Positions 33,923-43,199 of a stretch of 64,000 bases of DNA are shown in pieces (within the stretch, counting starts at the first letter, position 1; the number at the start of each line of letters is the position of its first letter). Origin of the DNA: Bradyrhizobium sp. 21. Lineage in GTDB: Bacteria; Pseudomonadota; Alphaproteobacteria; Rhizobiales; Xanthobacteraceae. Where the stretch lies: assembly GCF_023073335.1 (NCBI RefSeq), contig NZ_JADPJG010000003.1, forward strand, positions 37,789 to 101,788, in the 5' to 3' direction. A program made the translations under genes and the position numbers. The notes under the pieces were generated by a model. The model had not been told where the DNA came from. It made no database searches and was given only the letters and a program-made list of their open reading frames with translations.

Positions 33923-34711
33923 TCAGTTCAGGCCTTGCGGCCCGGCCAGCAGGCGCAGCACGATCGCGAACAGCTCGCTTTGCGAGGAGATGCCGAGCCG
34001 TTGATAGGCGCGCTTGCGATAGGTCAGCGTCGAATGCAGGCTGATGCCGAGTCCTGTCGAGATCGCCTCGGAGCTGAAGCCTGCGAGGATGCGACGGCAG
34101 ACCTCCTGCTCGCGCGGCGTGAGGCTGGCGAGCGGCGCGCGGGTCGCGAATAGCGCGGCGAGAGACTGCTCGGTGGTCGCCGCCGTGCTGTGCTGGAAAT
34201 GGCATGCCACGCTCGCACTGATGGCCGGTGCGATGGCCTCAAGCCGCGCACGCTGGGCATCACTGAAGCGGCCCTGGGATGTGATGCGATAGAAATTGAC
34301 GTAGAAGCAGGTATCGCCGGTCCAGAGCGCCGTCGCGCATTTGTCGACGATGCCGGAATCCACAAAGAACATTTTTCGGTAGCGGGCGCCGTACATGCGC
34401 GGTGCGAAAGCCGGCAGCATGATGGGGGCGCTGCCTTCGCCCTCGAACAGCGCATCGCGGTTGGGATCGGATTGGTGGAATTGTCCGGCATAGGCCGCGC
34501 CGAGGTCGCCGCCGGTCGGGATGTTGCCGGCATCGAGCAGGCAGCGCGCGGCGCCGGCTCGGCTCAGCGCGAACACCATGCAATGGCCGACGTCGGCCTG
34601 CCGGCGCAGCGTATCGATCAGGATTTTTGGGAAATCCGGCCTGCCGATGGCGAGCACCGCGGACGTGACAGCGCCAGCCGTCGGATTTGCGGGCGTCCCG
34701 TGAGGGCGCAT
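33923..34711 (-). CDS. LuxR-type transcriptional regulator
   Basis: 262 aa. The last ~60 residues form a LuxR/GerE helix-turn-helix: LTPREQEVCRRILAGFSSEAISTGLGIS and TYRKRAYQRLGI. The N-terminal ~180 residues form an uncharacterised ligand or sensor domain without an obvious autoinducer-binding or receiver signature. It is 74 bp upstream of the P450 gene on the same strand, so the two may be linked functionally. Confidence 0.85.
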   Translation of the reverse strand: MRPHGTPANPTAGAVTSAVLAIGRPDFPKILIDTLRRQADVGHCMVFALSRAGAARCLLDAGNIPTGGDLGAAYAGQFHQSDPNRDALFEGEGSAPIMLPAFAPRMYGARYRKMFFVDSGIVDKCATALWTGDTCFYVNFYRITSQGRFSDAQRARLEAIAPAISASVACHFQHSTAATTEQSLAALFATRAPLASLTPREQEVCRRILAGFSSEAISTGLGISLHSTLTYRKRAYQRLGISSQSELFAIVLRLLAGPQGLN

Positions 34712-34838
34712 CGATTTCTCCCTGTCGCCTTTTGCTGAAAGTTATCAGCAATGGCGGCTCGGCGAAAGATGGGTTTCACAGGGACACGCCGCGCAAGGTG
34801 CGCCAAGCCAGGCGGCCGGCGGATGGCGATTGCGGAAA

Positions 34839-35192
34839 TCAGCTTTTTCGCAATATCTTGTCCATCGTTTTTCCCTTGGCCAGCTCATCGATCAGCTTGT
34901 CCAGGTAGCGTATCTCTCGCATCGTCGGCTCTTCGACGTCCTCCACCCGGACGCCGCAAACCACGCCTTTGATCAGGGCCCGCGAAGGGTTGATCTTGGG
35001 AGCCGTCGCAAAGAAGGTCTCGAAGTCCGTCTGTTTTTCCAGTTGGGCTTCGAGTTCCTTCTGACCATAGCCCGTCAACCAGGAGATGATCTGATCGACC
35101 TCCGCTTTCGTGCGTCCTTTTCTCTCCGCCTTCGCGACGTAGAGCGGGTACACGCTTGCGAAGCTCGTTGTGTAGATCCGATGTTTTGCCAT
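34839..35192 (-). CDS. DUF2200 family protein
   Basis: 117 aa from the ATG at 35192. The first residues [27 protein letters not shown] and the later [23 protein letters not shown] and [20 protein letters not shown] match the DUF2200 pattern as I know it (each broken here at natural variation). Cytoplasmic, no membrane segment. Function unknown; family members are widespread single-domain proteins. Confidence 0.75.
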   Translation of the reverse strand: MAKHRIYTTSFASVYPLYVAKAERKGRTKAEVDQIISWLTGYGQKELEAQLEKQTDFETFFATAPKINPSRALIKGVVCGVRVEDVEEPTMREIRYLDKLIDELAKGKTMDKILRKS

Positions 35193-35418
35193 GAGCGCTC
35201 CAGGGGACGGCTTGTCACGGGAGGTCGAATTTGAGCCGCAGGACGTTGTTGAATGCGCGACGGAGCCGGACCCTCTCGTTCGTGCACTCCTGTCTATTCG
35301 CACACCATAACGCGCCGATAATGCCTGTAAACGTAGTAGCAGTCGCTATCCGACGAATAGCGTGAGCTATCATAGGTGTAGGCCGCAGCGGCTCCGGCGT
35401 AAGCGCCTGCGGTGTAGG

Positions 35419-35871
35419 CGGAGCGACCGCGAACACCAGAAACAAGCGATGGAAGCTCTGCAGCTGGACCATCAGGATCGTCGCCATGACGAAGAGCATG
35501 AGCGGAACGACGGCGACGATCGGTGCCTGGCTCTTGGCGCTTTCCTCCACGGCTCCGCCGATCCTCACCGAATAGCCCGCCGGCAGTGTCTTGCTGAACT
35601 CCGCCACCTCAGGCGCGAGCTAGTCCACGACGGTCTTGGGCTGCGCATTGCCAATGATGCCCGCCTTCAGCGTGATGGTGGGGATCCGGGCACGCCGCCA
35701 GATCGTCGGTTGCTCGAGCTCGTAACGCAGATTGGCCACGGCCCCGAGCGGCACAGCTTGACCGCCGAGCCCGGTGAGCTGCAAATCACGCAGCGTGTCG
35801 ATGGAAGCACGTTCCGGCGCGGTTGCGCACCCGGTGACATTGACGAGATAGATGCTGTCGCGCTCCGTCAC
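35419..35871 (-). pseudogene. Remnant of an RND efflux pump permease
   Basis: The translation matches an internal stretch of AcrB-type RND permeases: DSIYLVNVTG, TLRDLQL, VPLGAVANLRYELEQPTIWRR and, after a stop, VAEFSKTLPAGYSV, GGAVEESAKSQAPIVAVVP and QLQSFHRLFLVFAVAP. A TAG at 35620-35622 interrupts VVD-stop-LAPEV in the same frame, where relatives usually have Gln or another residue, so a CAG-to-TAG change is likely. Similarity ends abruptly on both sides; only about 150 of the usual ~1040 residues remain. It is clearly non-functional. Confidence 0.75.
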
Positions 35872-36105
35872 AACTGCCCGAAACTGAAGTCGGCGACGCC
35901 GCTGTCGGTGTCAATGACCGTGGCCCGACTGATCTGCGCCTTCGCGAAAGCCTGGCCCAGCTGCAGCCCGCCTTTCACGATCAAGCAAAGCGAGGCTGGA
36001 GACCACATCAAATGCGGCAGCATCCGGGACGACACGAGGTGAGCGAATTCGGCGGCAGCCTCGTGCCCCGGACCCAGCGCCGGAGCCCATGCCACGAATC
36101 CTGCC
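35872..36105. other. Decayed sequence beside the RND remnant
   Basis: A minus-strand open frame (35868-36095, containing GGLQLGQAFAKAQISRAT and ending DFSFGQL) touches the remnant but resembles nothing I recognise and does not extend the RND alignment. Probably debris from the same rearrangement. Confidence 0.35.
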
Positions 36106-37311
36106 CTACCCTGCCGCGGCCTTCGCCGGCGCGACGTTGATCGCGAGCTTGCCGTAGCGGTCGCTGAAAGCCTCCGTGTCGATCTCTTCCAGCTTGATCT
36201 CGCCGCTCATCACGGCTCTCTTCCAGCTCTCCTGTGCCGGATCGTTCTGGAACTCCGGCATCACCTCGCGGCCGAACAGCTCGAGCGATTCGCAGATATG
36301 CTCGTGGCTGTTCTTGCCCGCTTGATTGAGCAGGATGACCTGGTCGATATGCGAGCCCTGGAAGCGCTTCAGCTTCCGCCGAATCGTCTCCGGCGAACCG
36401 ATCAGGCCGCCGCGCAGCGCAGCCTCCTGCGCCTCGGGATTGTCGCGCTTCCACTTGTTGTACTCGTCCCACATGTTGACGGTGTAGGGCGCAGGCCGCT
36501 GGCGGTTCTGCGAGGCGCCGTAGAAACGCAGCGCGAACTGGAAGAAGGTGGCGCCGTCGGCGCGGGCGCGGGCCTCCTCGTCGGTCCTGGCGCACATGAA
36601 GAACGACACCAGCGCCATGTTCGGGTTGATCTCGTAGTCGGCGAGCTTGGCGAGACGCTTGGTCATCGCGTTGTAATAGGCGTGCACCCAGGCGTGCGCC
36701 GCGTCGGCGCTGACGAACTGGAAGCCGAGCGCGCCAAAGCCGTGGCGGCCGGCGCGTTCGATGGTCGGAAGCTGCGAGCAGGCCATCCACAGCGGCGGAT
36801 GCGGCTTCTGCACCGGTTTTGGCACGACATTGCGCAGCGGAATGTCGAAATACTTGCCGTGATGCTCGCTTCCCGCGTCCTTGAACATCGGGAAGATCGC
36901 GGCGACGGCCTCCTCGAACACTTCCTTCTTGGTCTCCATGTCGCGACCGAACGGCGTCAGCTCGGTGATGGAGGCGCTCTCGCCCATGCCGAACTCGCAG
37001 CGGCCGTTGGAGAGAAGATCGAGCACCGCGACGCGCTCGGCGACACGCGCCGGATGGTTGGTGGTGAGCTGGAGGATGCCGTGGCCGAGCCGGATGTTCT
37101 TGGTGCGCTGGCTCGCTGCCGCAAGAAACGATTCCGGCGAGGGCGAGTGCGAGTATTCTTCGAGGAAATGGTGCTCGACGACCCAGGCGTGGTCGTAGCC
37201 GAGCTGGTCTGCGAGTTCCATCTGCGAGAGCGCGTTCTGGTAGAGATTCAGCTCGTCGCCGGCCACCCAGGGCCGCGGCAGTTGCAGCTCGTAGAAGATG
37301 CCGAACTTCAT
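36106..37311 (-). CDS. LLM-class flavin-dependent monooxygenase
   Basis: 401 aa from ATG 37311 (KFGIFYELQLPRPW). Bacterial-luciferase-like TIM barrel: WVVEHHFLEEYSHSPSPESFLA near residue 44, IRLGHGILQLTTNHPARVAERVAVLDLLSNGR near 70-101 in family register, and PLWMACSQLPTIERAGRHG near 172. Oxygenates an unknown substrate using reduced flavin from a separate reductase. It is divergent from the nap operon and shares no operon with it. Confidence 0.85.
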   Translation of the reverse strand: MKFGIFYELQLPRPWVAGDELNLYQNALSQMELADQLGYDHAWVVEHHFLEEYSHSPSPESFLAAASQRTKNIRLGHGILQLTTNHPARVAERVAVLDLLSNGRCEFGMGESASITELTPFGRDMETKKEVFEEAVAAIFPMFKDAGSEHHGKYFDIPLRNVVPKPVQKPHPPLWMACSQLPTIERAGRHGFGALGFQFVSADAAHAWVHAYYNAMTKRLAKLADYEINPNMALVSFFMCARTDEEARARADGATFFQFALRFYGASQNRQRPAPYTVNMWDEYNKWKRDNPEAQEAALRGGLIGSPETIRRKLKRFQGSHIDQVILLNQAGKNSHEHICESLELFGREVMPEFQNDPAQESWKRAVMSGEIKLEEIDTEAFSDRYGKLAINVAPAKAAAG

Positions 37312-37472
37312 GACGCCTCTCCCGCTTATTTTTGTTGTACGCATCTTAATGGGTGAGCCGCCGCTGTCTACGGAGCAGCAATTCCGCCGCGCGGGAGATC
37401 GATCCTTCGACCGCACGTAGCCGTGAGGGCCCGATTCCGGCGCGCGCTACAGGGTGGGTCCAACTCGACCGA

Positions 37473-37486
37473 TTGATCCAGATCAA
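37473..37486. promoter_or_regulatory. FixK/FNR-type box upstream of napE
   Basis: Perfect TTGAT-CCAG-ATCAA palindrome about 90 bp before the napE start. This is the anaerobox recognised by FixK/FNR-type activators. In Bradyrhizobium the nap operon is known to depend on FixK2 under low oxygen, so function here is likely. Confidence 0.88.
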
Positions 37487-37575
37487 CGCGTTAGCGGCCC
37501 TACTGCATCTAAAGTGCAGCAAGGTAACGGCCCGGATGCCGTCCCGATTCCCATAGCATTTCAGAGAGACCGAAG

Positions 37576-37764
37576 ATGTCGGCCCCCGGCAACGACACGA
37601 CACCGCGCGTGCGCCGTAAGCGCATGGAGATTTTTGCGTTCCTGTTCCTGACTGCAATCGTGATGCCCGTCCTCGCGGTCGGAACGGTCGGCTCTTACGG
37701 CCTCGGCGTCTGGATCTACCAGATGTTTGCCGGCCCTCCCGGCCCTCCACCCTCCACGCACTGA
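37576..37764 (+). CDS. napE: Periplasmic nitrate reductase accessory protein NapE
   Basis: 62 aa with one membrane helix (about residues 17-50, RMEIFAFLFLTAIVMPVLAV) and a Pro/Gly-rich end. Length and sequence fit NapE, a small membrane protein of unknown exact role found only in nap operons. First gene of napEDABC; napD starts 26 bp later. Confidence 0.88.
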   Translation: MSAPGNDTTPRVRRKRMEIFAFLFLTAIVMPVLAVGTVGSYGLGVWIYQMFAGPPGPPPSTH

Positions 37765-37790
37765 TCCCCGAACAGCGAAAGACAGGCATC

Positions 37791-38105
37791 ATGGCCCACA
37801 CCACACTCAACCGCCGTGCATTGATCACCGGCCGGGTGCTCAGCGCCGACCGTATCGTGCCACCGCCCGGCTGCGAGATCGCCAGCATGGTGGTGCAGGC
37901 GCGTCCCGAGCGCCTCGCCGAGGTCGAGGCTGGGATCGTTGCTCTGCCCGGGTGCGAAATCCACGGCCGTGATCCACGCGGCAAGCTCATTGTCGTGACC
38001 GAAGCGCCTGATGCCGGCAGCCTCGGCGCCATGCTCAACACCATCCAGTCGCTGCCGCACGTCTATTCCGCGGCGCTGGTCTTCCACGCCATTGAAACCG
38101 CTTGA
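37791..38105 (+). CDS. napD: NapA signal-peptide chaperone NapD
   Basis: 104 aa with a ferredoxin-like fold pattern: [29 protein letters not shown] and [10 protein letters not shown]. NapD binds the twin-arginine leader of NapA and delays export until the cofactor is inserted. It lies directly before napA. Confidence 0.92.
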   Translation: MAHTTLNRRALITGRVLSADRIVPPPGCEIASMVVQARPERLAEVEAGIVALPGCEIHGRDPRGKLIVVTEAPDAGSLGAMLNTIQSLPHVYSAALVFHAIETA

Positions 38106-38121
38106 GTCAGGAAGAGTCGTC

Positions 38122-40635
38122 ATGACATCGCCGAAGCTCGACCGCCGCCAGATGCTGAAGCTCGAGGCCGCCGCAATCGCAGCGGCCGCCGCCGGCATGC
38201 CGGCCCCTGCGCTCGCCGCCAACCTCGTCGCCGAACGCGGTAACAGCGAAATGAAATGGGACAAGGCCGCCTGCCGCTTCTGCGGCACCGGCTGCTCGGT
38301 GATGGTCGGGACCAAGGACAACCGCGTCGTCGCCACCCACGGCGACATCAAGGCCGAGGTCAATCGCGGCCTCAACTGCGTCAAGGGCTACTTCCTCTCC
38401 AAGATCATGTACGGCCACGACCGCCTGACGCAGCCGATGCTGCGCAAGACGGGCGGCATATACGACAAGAACGGCGAGTTCACGCCGGTGTCCTGGACCG
38501 AAGCCTTCGACATCATGGAGGTGAAGTGGAAGGAGGCGATCAAGAAGCGCGGGCCGAACGGCGTCGCCATGTTCGGCTCCGGCCAGTGGACGGTCTGGGA
38601 GGGCTATGCGGCCGTGAAGCTGTTCAAGGCCGGCTTCCGCACCAACAACATCGATCCCAATGCACGCCACTGCATGGCCTCGGCCGTCGCCGGCATGATG
38701 CGCACCTTCGGCATCGACGAACCGGCCGGCTGCTATGACGACATCGAGGCAACCGATGCGTTCGTGTTGTGGGGCTCCAACATGGCGGAGATGCATCCGA
38801 TCCTGTGGACGCGTCTGGCCGACCGCCGGCTCTCCGCGCCACATGTCCGCGTCGCCGTGCTCTCCACCTTCGAGCACCGCTCGTTCGACCTCGCCGACAT
38901 CGGCATGGTGTTCAAGCCGCAGACCGATCTCTACCTTCTCAACGCCATCGCCAACCACATCATCAAGACCGGCCGCGTCAACAAGGATTTTGTTGCCGCG
39001 CATACGATCTTCCGGCGCGGCCAAACCGACATCGGCTATGGCCTCAGGCCCGAACACCCGCTGCAGAAGAAGGCGACGGGCGCCGCGAAGGCCAACGACT
39101 CCACCGAGATGAGCTACGACGAATACGTCAAGTTCGTCTCGGACTACACGCTGGAGAAGGCCGCCGAGATGTCCGGCGTGCCGCTCAATCGCCTGGAGGC
39201 GCTTGCCGAGCTCTATGCCGATCCCAAGACAAAGGTAGTCTCGTTCTGGACCATGGGCTTCAACCAGCACACCCGCGGTGTCTGGTGCAACAACCTCGTC
39301 TACAACATCCACCTTCTGACCGGAAAGATCTCCTCGCCCGGCAACAGCCCGTTCTCGCTCACCGGCCAACCCTCGGCCTGCGGCACCGCGCGCGAGGTCG
39401 GCACCTTCTCGCACCGCCTGCCGGCAGACATGGTCGTGACCAACAAGGATCACCGCACCAAGGCCGAGCACATCTGGCAGCTGCCCGAAGGCACCATTCC
39501 CGACAAGCCCGGCGCCCACGCCGTGCTGCAAAGCCGGATGTTGAAGGACGGCTTGATCAACGCCTATTGGGTGCAGGTCAACAACAACCTCCAGGCCGGT
39601 CCCAACGCCAACGAGGAGACCTATCCGGGCTTCCGCAATCCCGACAATTTCATTGTGGTGTCGGACGCCTATCCCTCAGTGACGGCGCTCGCTGCCGATT
39701 TGATCCTGCCGACCGCGATGTGGGTGGAGAAGGAAGGCGCTTACGGCAATGCCGAGCGGCGCACACAGTTCTGGCATCAGCTCGTCCCCGCGCCCGGCGA
39801 GTCGAAGTCCGATCTCTGGCAGCTCATGGAGTTCTCCAAGCGCTTCAAGATCGAGGAGGTGTGGCCGGAGGAGCTGATCGCCAAGAAGCCGGACGTTCGC
39901 GGCAAGACGCTGTTCGACGTGCTCTACAAGAACGGGCAGGTCGACAAATTCCCGAGTTCAGAGATCGAGGAAGGCTACGCCAACGAGGAGTCCAAGGCGT
40001 TCGGCTTCTACGTGCAGAAGGGGCTCTTCGAAGAGTACGCCTCGTTCGGCCGCGGCCATGGTCACGACCTCGCGCCGTTCGAGACCTATCATCGCGAGCG
40101 CGGCCTGCGCTGGCCCGTCGTCAACGGCCAGGAAACCAAATGGCGTTTCCGCGAGGGCAGCGATCCCTATGTCAAGCAGGGCACGGACGTGCAGTTCTAC
40201 GGATATCCCGATGGCAAGGCGCGCATCTTCGCCCTTCCCTACGAGCCGCCGGCGGAATCGCCCGACAATGAATATCCCTACTGGCTCTCGACCGGCCGCG
40301 TGCTGGAGCACTGGCATTCCGGCACCATGACGCGCCGGGTGCCCGAGCTCTACAAAGCCTTTCCTGAGGCCGTGTGTTTCATGCATCCCGACGACGCGCA
40401 GGAGGCGAAGATCCGCCGCGGCGACGAGGTGAAGGTGGTGTCCCGCCGCGGCTTCATCCGTGTCCGCGTCGAGACGCGCGGCCGCGACCGGCCGCCGCGT
40501 GGCCTCGTATTCGTGCCGTGGTTCGACGAATCCAAGCTGATCAACAAGGTGACGCTGGACGCCACCGATCCGATCTCGCTGCAGACCGATTACAAGAAGT
40601 GCGCCGTGCGCATCGAGCGGGTGAACGTGTCATGA
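38122..40635 (+). CDS. napA: Periplasmic nitrate reductase catalytic subunit NapA
   Basis: 837 aa from ATG 38122. Twin-arginine leader around [11 protein letters not shown] (7-17). [4Fe-4S] ligands Cys51, Cys54, Cys58 (CRFCGTGC) and Cys86 (LNCVKGY). Molybdenum ligand Cys184 in ARHCMASAV, which separates Nap from respiratory Nar (Asp ligand). Reduces nitrate to nitrite in the periplasm with electrons from NapB. The stop overlaps the napB start (ATGA). Confidence 0.97.
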   Translation: MTSPKLDRRQMLKLEAAAIAAAAAGMPAPALAANLVAERGNSEMKWDKAACRFCGTGCSVMVGTKDNRVVATHGDIKAEVNRGLNCVKGYFLSKIMYGHDRLTQPMLRKTGGIYDKNGEFTPVSWTEAFDIMEVKWKEAIKKRGPNGVAMFGSGQWTVWEGYAAVKLFKAGFRTNNIDPNARHCMASAVAGMMRTFGIDEPAGCYDDIEATDAFVLWGSNMAEMHPILWTRLADRRLSAPHVRVAVLSTFEHRSFDLADIGMVFKPQTDLYLLNAIANHIIKTGRVNKDFVAAHTIFRRGQTDIGYGLRPEHPLQKKATGAAKANDSTEMSYDEYVKFVSDYTLEKAAEMSGVPLNRLEALAELYADPKTKVVSFWTMGFNQHTRGVWCNNLVYNIHLLTGKISSPGNSPFSLTGQPSACGTAREVGTFSHRLPADMVVTNKDHRTKAEHIWQLPEGTIPDKPGAHAVLQSRMLKDGLINAYWVQVNNNLQAGPNANEETYPGFRNPDNFIVVSDAYPSVTALAADLILPTAMWVEKEGAYGNAERRTQFWHQLVPAPGESKSDLWQLMEFSKRFKIEEVWPEELIAKKPDVRGKTLFDVLYKNGQVDKFPSSEIEEGYANEESKAFGFYVQKGLFEEYASFGRGHGHDLAPFETYHRERGLRWPVVNGQETKWRFREGSDPYVKQGTDVQFYGYPDGKARIFALPYEPPAESPDNEYPYWLSTGRVLEHWHSGTMTRRVPELYKAFPEAVCFMHPDDAQEAKIRRGDEVKVVSRRGFIRVRVETRGRDRPPRGLVFVPWFDESKLINKVTLDATDPISLQTDYKKCAVRIERVNVS

Positions 40636-41102
40636 TGAAACGATTTGGAATCGCGCTGCTCGCAGTCGCGATCGCCGCAGGCGCGAGCTCGCTGACCGCG
40701 CAGACGGTGACGTCGGGCCTGCGCGGCCCGACGCCGCTCAACGACGAAGGTCCGGCGCCGCCGATGCTGCCGAACCGCAATACGTCCGAGAAGGAGGCGC
40801 GCAATTATCCGGAGCAGCCGCCGGTGATCCCGCACAATATCGACGGCTACCAGATCGATCTCAACGGCAACAAGTGCCTGTCCTGTCACGCGCGGGCGCG
40901 CACCGCTGAATCGCAGGCGCCGATGGTCTCGATCACTCACTTCATGGACCGCGACGGCCAGTTCCTGGCTTCGATCTCGCCACGCCGCTTCTTCTGCACG
41001 GAATGCCACGTGCCGCAGAACAGCGCCAATCCGCCCGTCAGCAACGACTTCATCGACATAGACACACTGCTGTCGCGCGCAAGCCCCGGTGGCCGCCGAT
41101 GA
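40632..41102 (+). CDS. napB: Periplasmic nitrate reductase diheme cytochrome NapB
   Basis: 156 aa from ATG 40632, which overlaps the napA stop. Signal peptide [20 protein letters not shown]. Two c-type heme sites, CLSCH (82-86) and CTECH (122-126), with additional axial histidines in PHNIDGY and ITHFMDR. Passes electrons from NapC to NapA. Its stop overlaps the napC ATG. Confidence 0.96.
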   Translation: MMKRFGIALLAVAIAAGASSLTAQTVTSGLRGPTPLNDEGPAPPMLPNRNTSEKEARNYPEQPPVIPHNIDGYQIDLNGNKCLSCHARARTAESQAPMVSITHFMDRDGQFLASISPRRFFCTECHVPQNSANPPVSNDFIDIDTLLSRASPGGRR

Positions 41103-41749
41103 CGACGGCTGACGAGCCACGGGAAAACTTGAAGTCCAAGCGCGGCTTCGTCCTGCGCTGCTGGGACTTCGCACTCGAGCTCTGGCAGGTGCTGATCCGG
41201 CCGAGCTCGGTCTTCGCACTCGGCACGCTGGTGCTCGCGGGCTTCGTTGCCGGCGTGATCTTCTGGGGCGGCTTCAACACCGCGCTGGAATTGACCAATA
41301 CCGAAAAATTCTGCACCGGCTGCCATGAGATGAAGGACAACGTCTTCGCCGAGCTGAAGTCGACCATCCACTTCACCAACCGGTCCGGCGTGCGGGCGAC
41401 CTGCCCGGACTGCCACGTTCCGCACAACTGGACCGACAAGATCGCGCGCAAGATGCAGGCCTCCAAGGAGGTCTGGGGCAAGATCTTCGGCACGATCGAC
41501 ACGCGGGAGAAATTTCAGGATCACCGGCTCGAGCTGGCGGCGCATGAATGGGCGCGCTTCAAGTCCAACGATTCGCTGGAATGCCGCAACTGCCACAGCG
41601 CCGATTCCATGGACATCACAAAACAGTCGCCGCGGGCCTCGGTCGCCCACCAGCGCTTCCTGTTCACCAAGGAAAAGACCTGCATCGACTGCCACAAGGG
41701 CATCGCCCACCATCTGCCCGACATGCGCGGCGTTCCAGGCTGGCAATAG
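41099..41749 (+). CDS. napC: Tetraheme quinol dehydrogenase NapC
   Basis: 216 aa from ATG 41099. One N-terminal membrane anchor (about 36-57, [20 protein letters not shown]) and four heme motifs: CTGCH (72-76), CPDCH (102-106), CRNCH (162-166) and CIDCH (195-199). It oxidises quinol and reduces NapB. No napF, napG or napH is present, so quinol supply is through NapC alone. Confidence 0.96.
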   Translation: MTTADEPRENLKSKRGFVLRCWDFALELWQVLIRPSSVFALGTLVLAGFVAGVIFWGGFNTALELTNTEKFCTGCHEMKDNVFAELKSTIHFTNRSGVRATCPDCHVPHNWTDKIARKMQASKEVWGKIFGTIDTREKFQDHRLELAAHEWARFKSNDSLECRNCHSADSMDITKQSPRASVAHQRFLFTKEKTCIDCHKGIAHHLPDMRGVPGWQ

Positions 41750-41786
41750 GACCGGTTTGAGCCGCTTGGCCTGAGCAAGCGCCTCG

Positions 41787-41912
41787 TCCTTCGAGACGAC
41801 CGCTTTGCGGTCTCCTCAGGATGAGGCTGAGCGACATCTTTGCCTGCCGAAATTGCTACCGCGGACTCCGTCCTCATCCTGAGGGCCCGCCAAAGGCGGG
41901 CGTCTCGAAGGA
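41787..41912. repeat. Inverted repeat, TCCTTCGAGACG family (copy 1)
   Basis: Outer arms TCCTTCGAGACG and CGTCTCGAAGGA, inner arms CCTCAGGATGAGG and CCTCATCCTGAGG. It lies between napC and the helicase gene. A related copy is at 49397-49504. Confidence 0.85.
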
Positions 41913-42026
41913 TGGGCGGCAGGGAAACGACCTTCAATGCGTTTGTGCTGCGCTTGAACCGGCGGTGCGAATGGTTAGTTTTGGGGATGGCGAATCGCTC
42001 CGTTTCGCTCCCTCCTCAAGACAGAC

Positions 42027-43142
42027 ATGGCCACTTTCACCCCTCATCAGGACGCCGCGCTCAAAGCCGTTGGCGATTGGCTCAAGGCCAAACCCGGCCG
42101 CAACGGCACGCCGCCGGTGTTCCGCCTGTTCGGCTTTGCCGGCACCGGCAAGACGACGCTGGCGCGGCATATCGCCGACGGTGTCGACGGCGAGGTGAAG
42201 TTTGCCGCCTTTACCGGCAAGGCGGCGCTGGTCATGCGCAACAAGGGCTGCGACGAGGCCTCCACGATCCATTCGCTGATCTACCGCGCCCGTGAATCCG
42301 GCGAGGAGCAGCCGAGCTTCGAGCTGTGGGACGATGCGCCGGCCTCCAAGGCCAAGCTGATCGTGATCGACGAGTGCTCGATGGTCGATGCCGAATTGGG
42401 CCGCGACCTGATGTCGTTCGACTGTCCGCTGCTGGTGCTCGGCGATCCCGCGCAGCTGCCGCCGATCCAGGGCGCCGGATTCTTCACCAATTCCGAGCCC
42501 GACGCGATGCTCACCGAAGTGCACCGCCAGGCCCAGGACGACCCGATCGTGCGGATGTCGATGGACGTTCGCGAGGGCCGCGAACTCGACATCGGCCGTT
42601 ACGGCGAGAGCGAAGTGGTCTCACGCAAGGAGCTCGATCCCGACCGCGTCATGAGTGCCGACCAGGTCCTGGTCGGCCGCAACAACACGCGACGCGCGTA
42701 CAACATGCGGGTGCGGCAGCGCCAGAACATCGAGGACGTTTTCCCGGTCGCCGGCGACAAGCTGGTGTGCCTGCGCAACAACCGCAAGAAGGGCCTGTTC
42801 AACGGCGGGCTGTGGCGCGTGAAGTCGCGCAACACCTCGCGCTCGAAGTCGCGCATTCTCAGCATGCGGCTGTCGCCGGACGAGGATCTTGGTCACAAGG
42901 TGACGAAGGTGTCCGTGCGCGCCGACTGCTTCGAGGGCGGCGTCGAGGCGATCGCCTGGGAGCAGCGCAAGCCCTATGACGAGTTCGACTACGGCTACGT
43001 GCTGACGGTGCACAAATCGCAGGGCTCGCAATGGGACGACGTCGTGCTGTTCGATGAGAGCTTTGCGTTTCAGGAGAGCCGCGCGAGGTGGCTGTACACG
43101 GGCATCACGCGGGCGGCGAAGCGGCTGAGCATTGTGGTGTAG
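42027..43142 (+). CDS. SF1 DNA helicase, RecD/Dda-like
   Basis: 371 aa, short for RecD but close to the Dda-like single-subunit helicases. Walker A GFAGTGKTT (36-44), motif II LIVIDECSMVD (near 112), motif III LVLGDPAQLPPI (near 136), and C-terminal UvrD_C_2-type segment YGYVLTVHKSQGSQWDDVVLFDE followed by YTGITRAAKRL. Unwinds DNA in the 5' to 3' direction if like its relatives. Single gene, no RecBC neighbours. Confidence 0.9.
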   Translation: MATFTPHQDAALKAVGDWLKAKPGRNGTPPVFRLFGFAGTGKTTLARHIADGVDGEVKFAAFTGKAALVMRNKGCDEASTIHSLIYRARESGEEQPSFELWDDAPASKAKLIVIDECSMVDAELGRDLMSFDCPLLVLGDPAQLPPIQGAGFFTNSEPDAMLTEVHRQAQDDPIVRMSMDVREGRELDIGRYGESEVVSRKELDPDRVMSADQVLVGRNNTRRAYNMRVRQRQNIEDVFPVAGDKLVCLRNNRKKGLFNGGLWRVKSRNTSRSKSRILSMRLSPDEDLGHKVTKVSVRADCFEGGVEAIAWEQRKPYDEFDYGYVLTVHKSQGSQWDDVVLFDESFAFQESRARWLYTGITRAAKRLSIVV

Positions 43143-43199
43143 CCTTCGCCGGGACGACAATGGTCATGTGGATGCGTCGTCGCGCGCCACACGTAGCCC

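Noticed and set aside
35868..36095. Minus-strand frame next to the RND remnant
   Set aside because: No recognisable similarity and it does not extend the RND alignment; treated as debris.
38107..39531. Long open frame antisense to napA
   Set aside because: Shadow of the GC-rich napA codons; no recognisable protein features.
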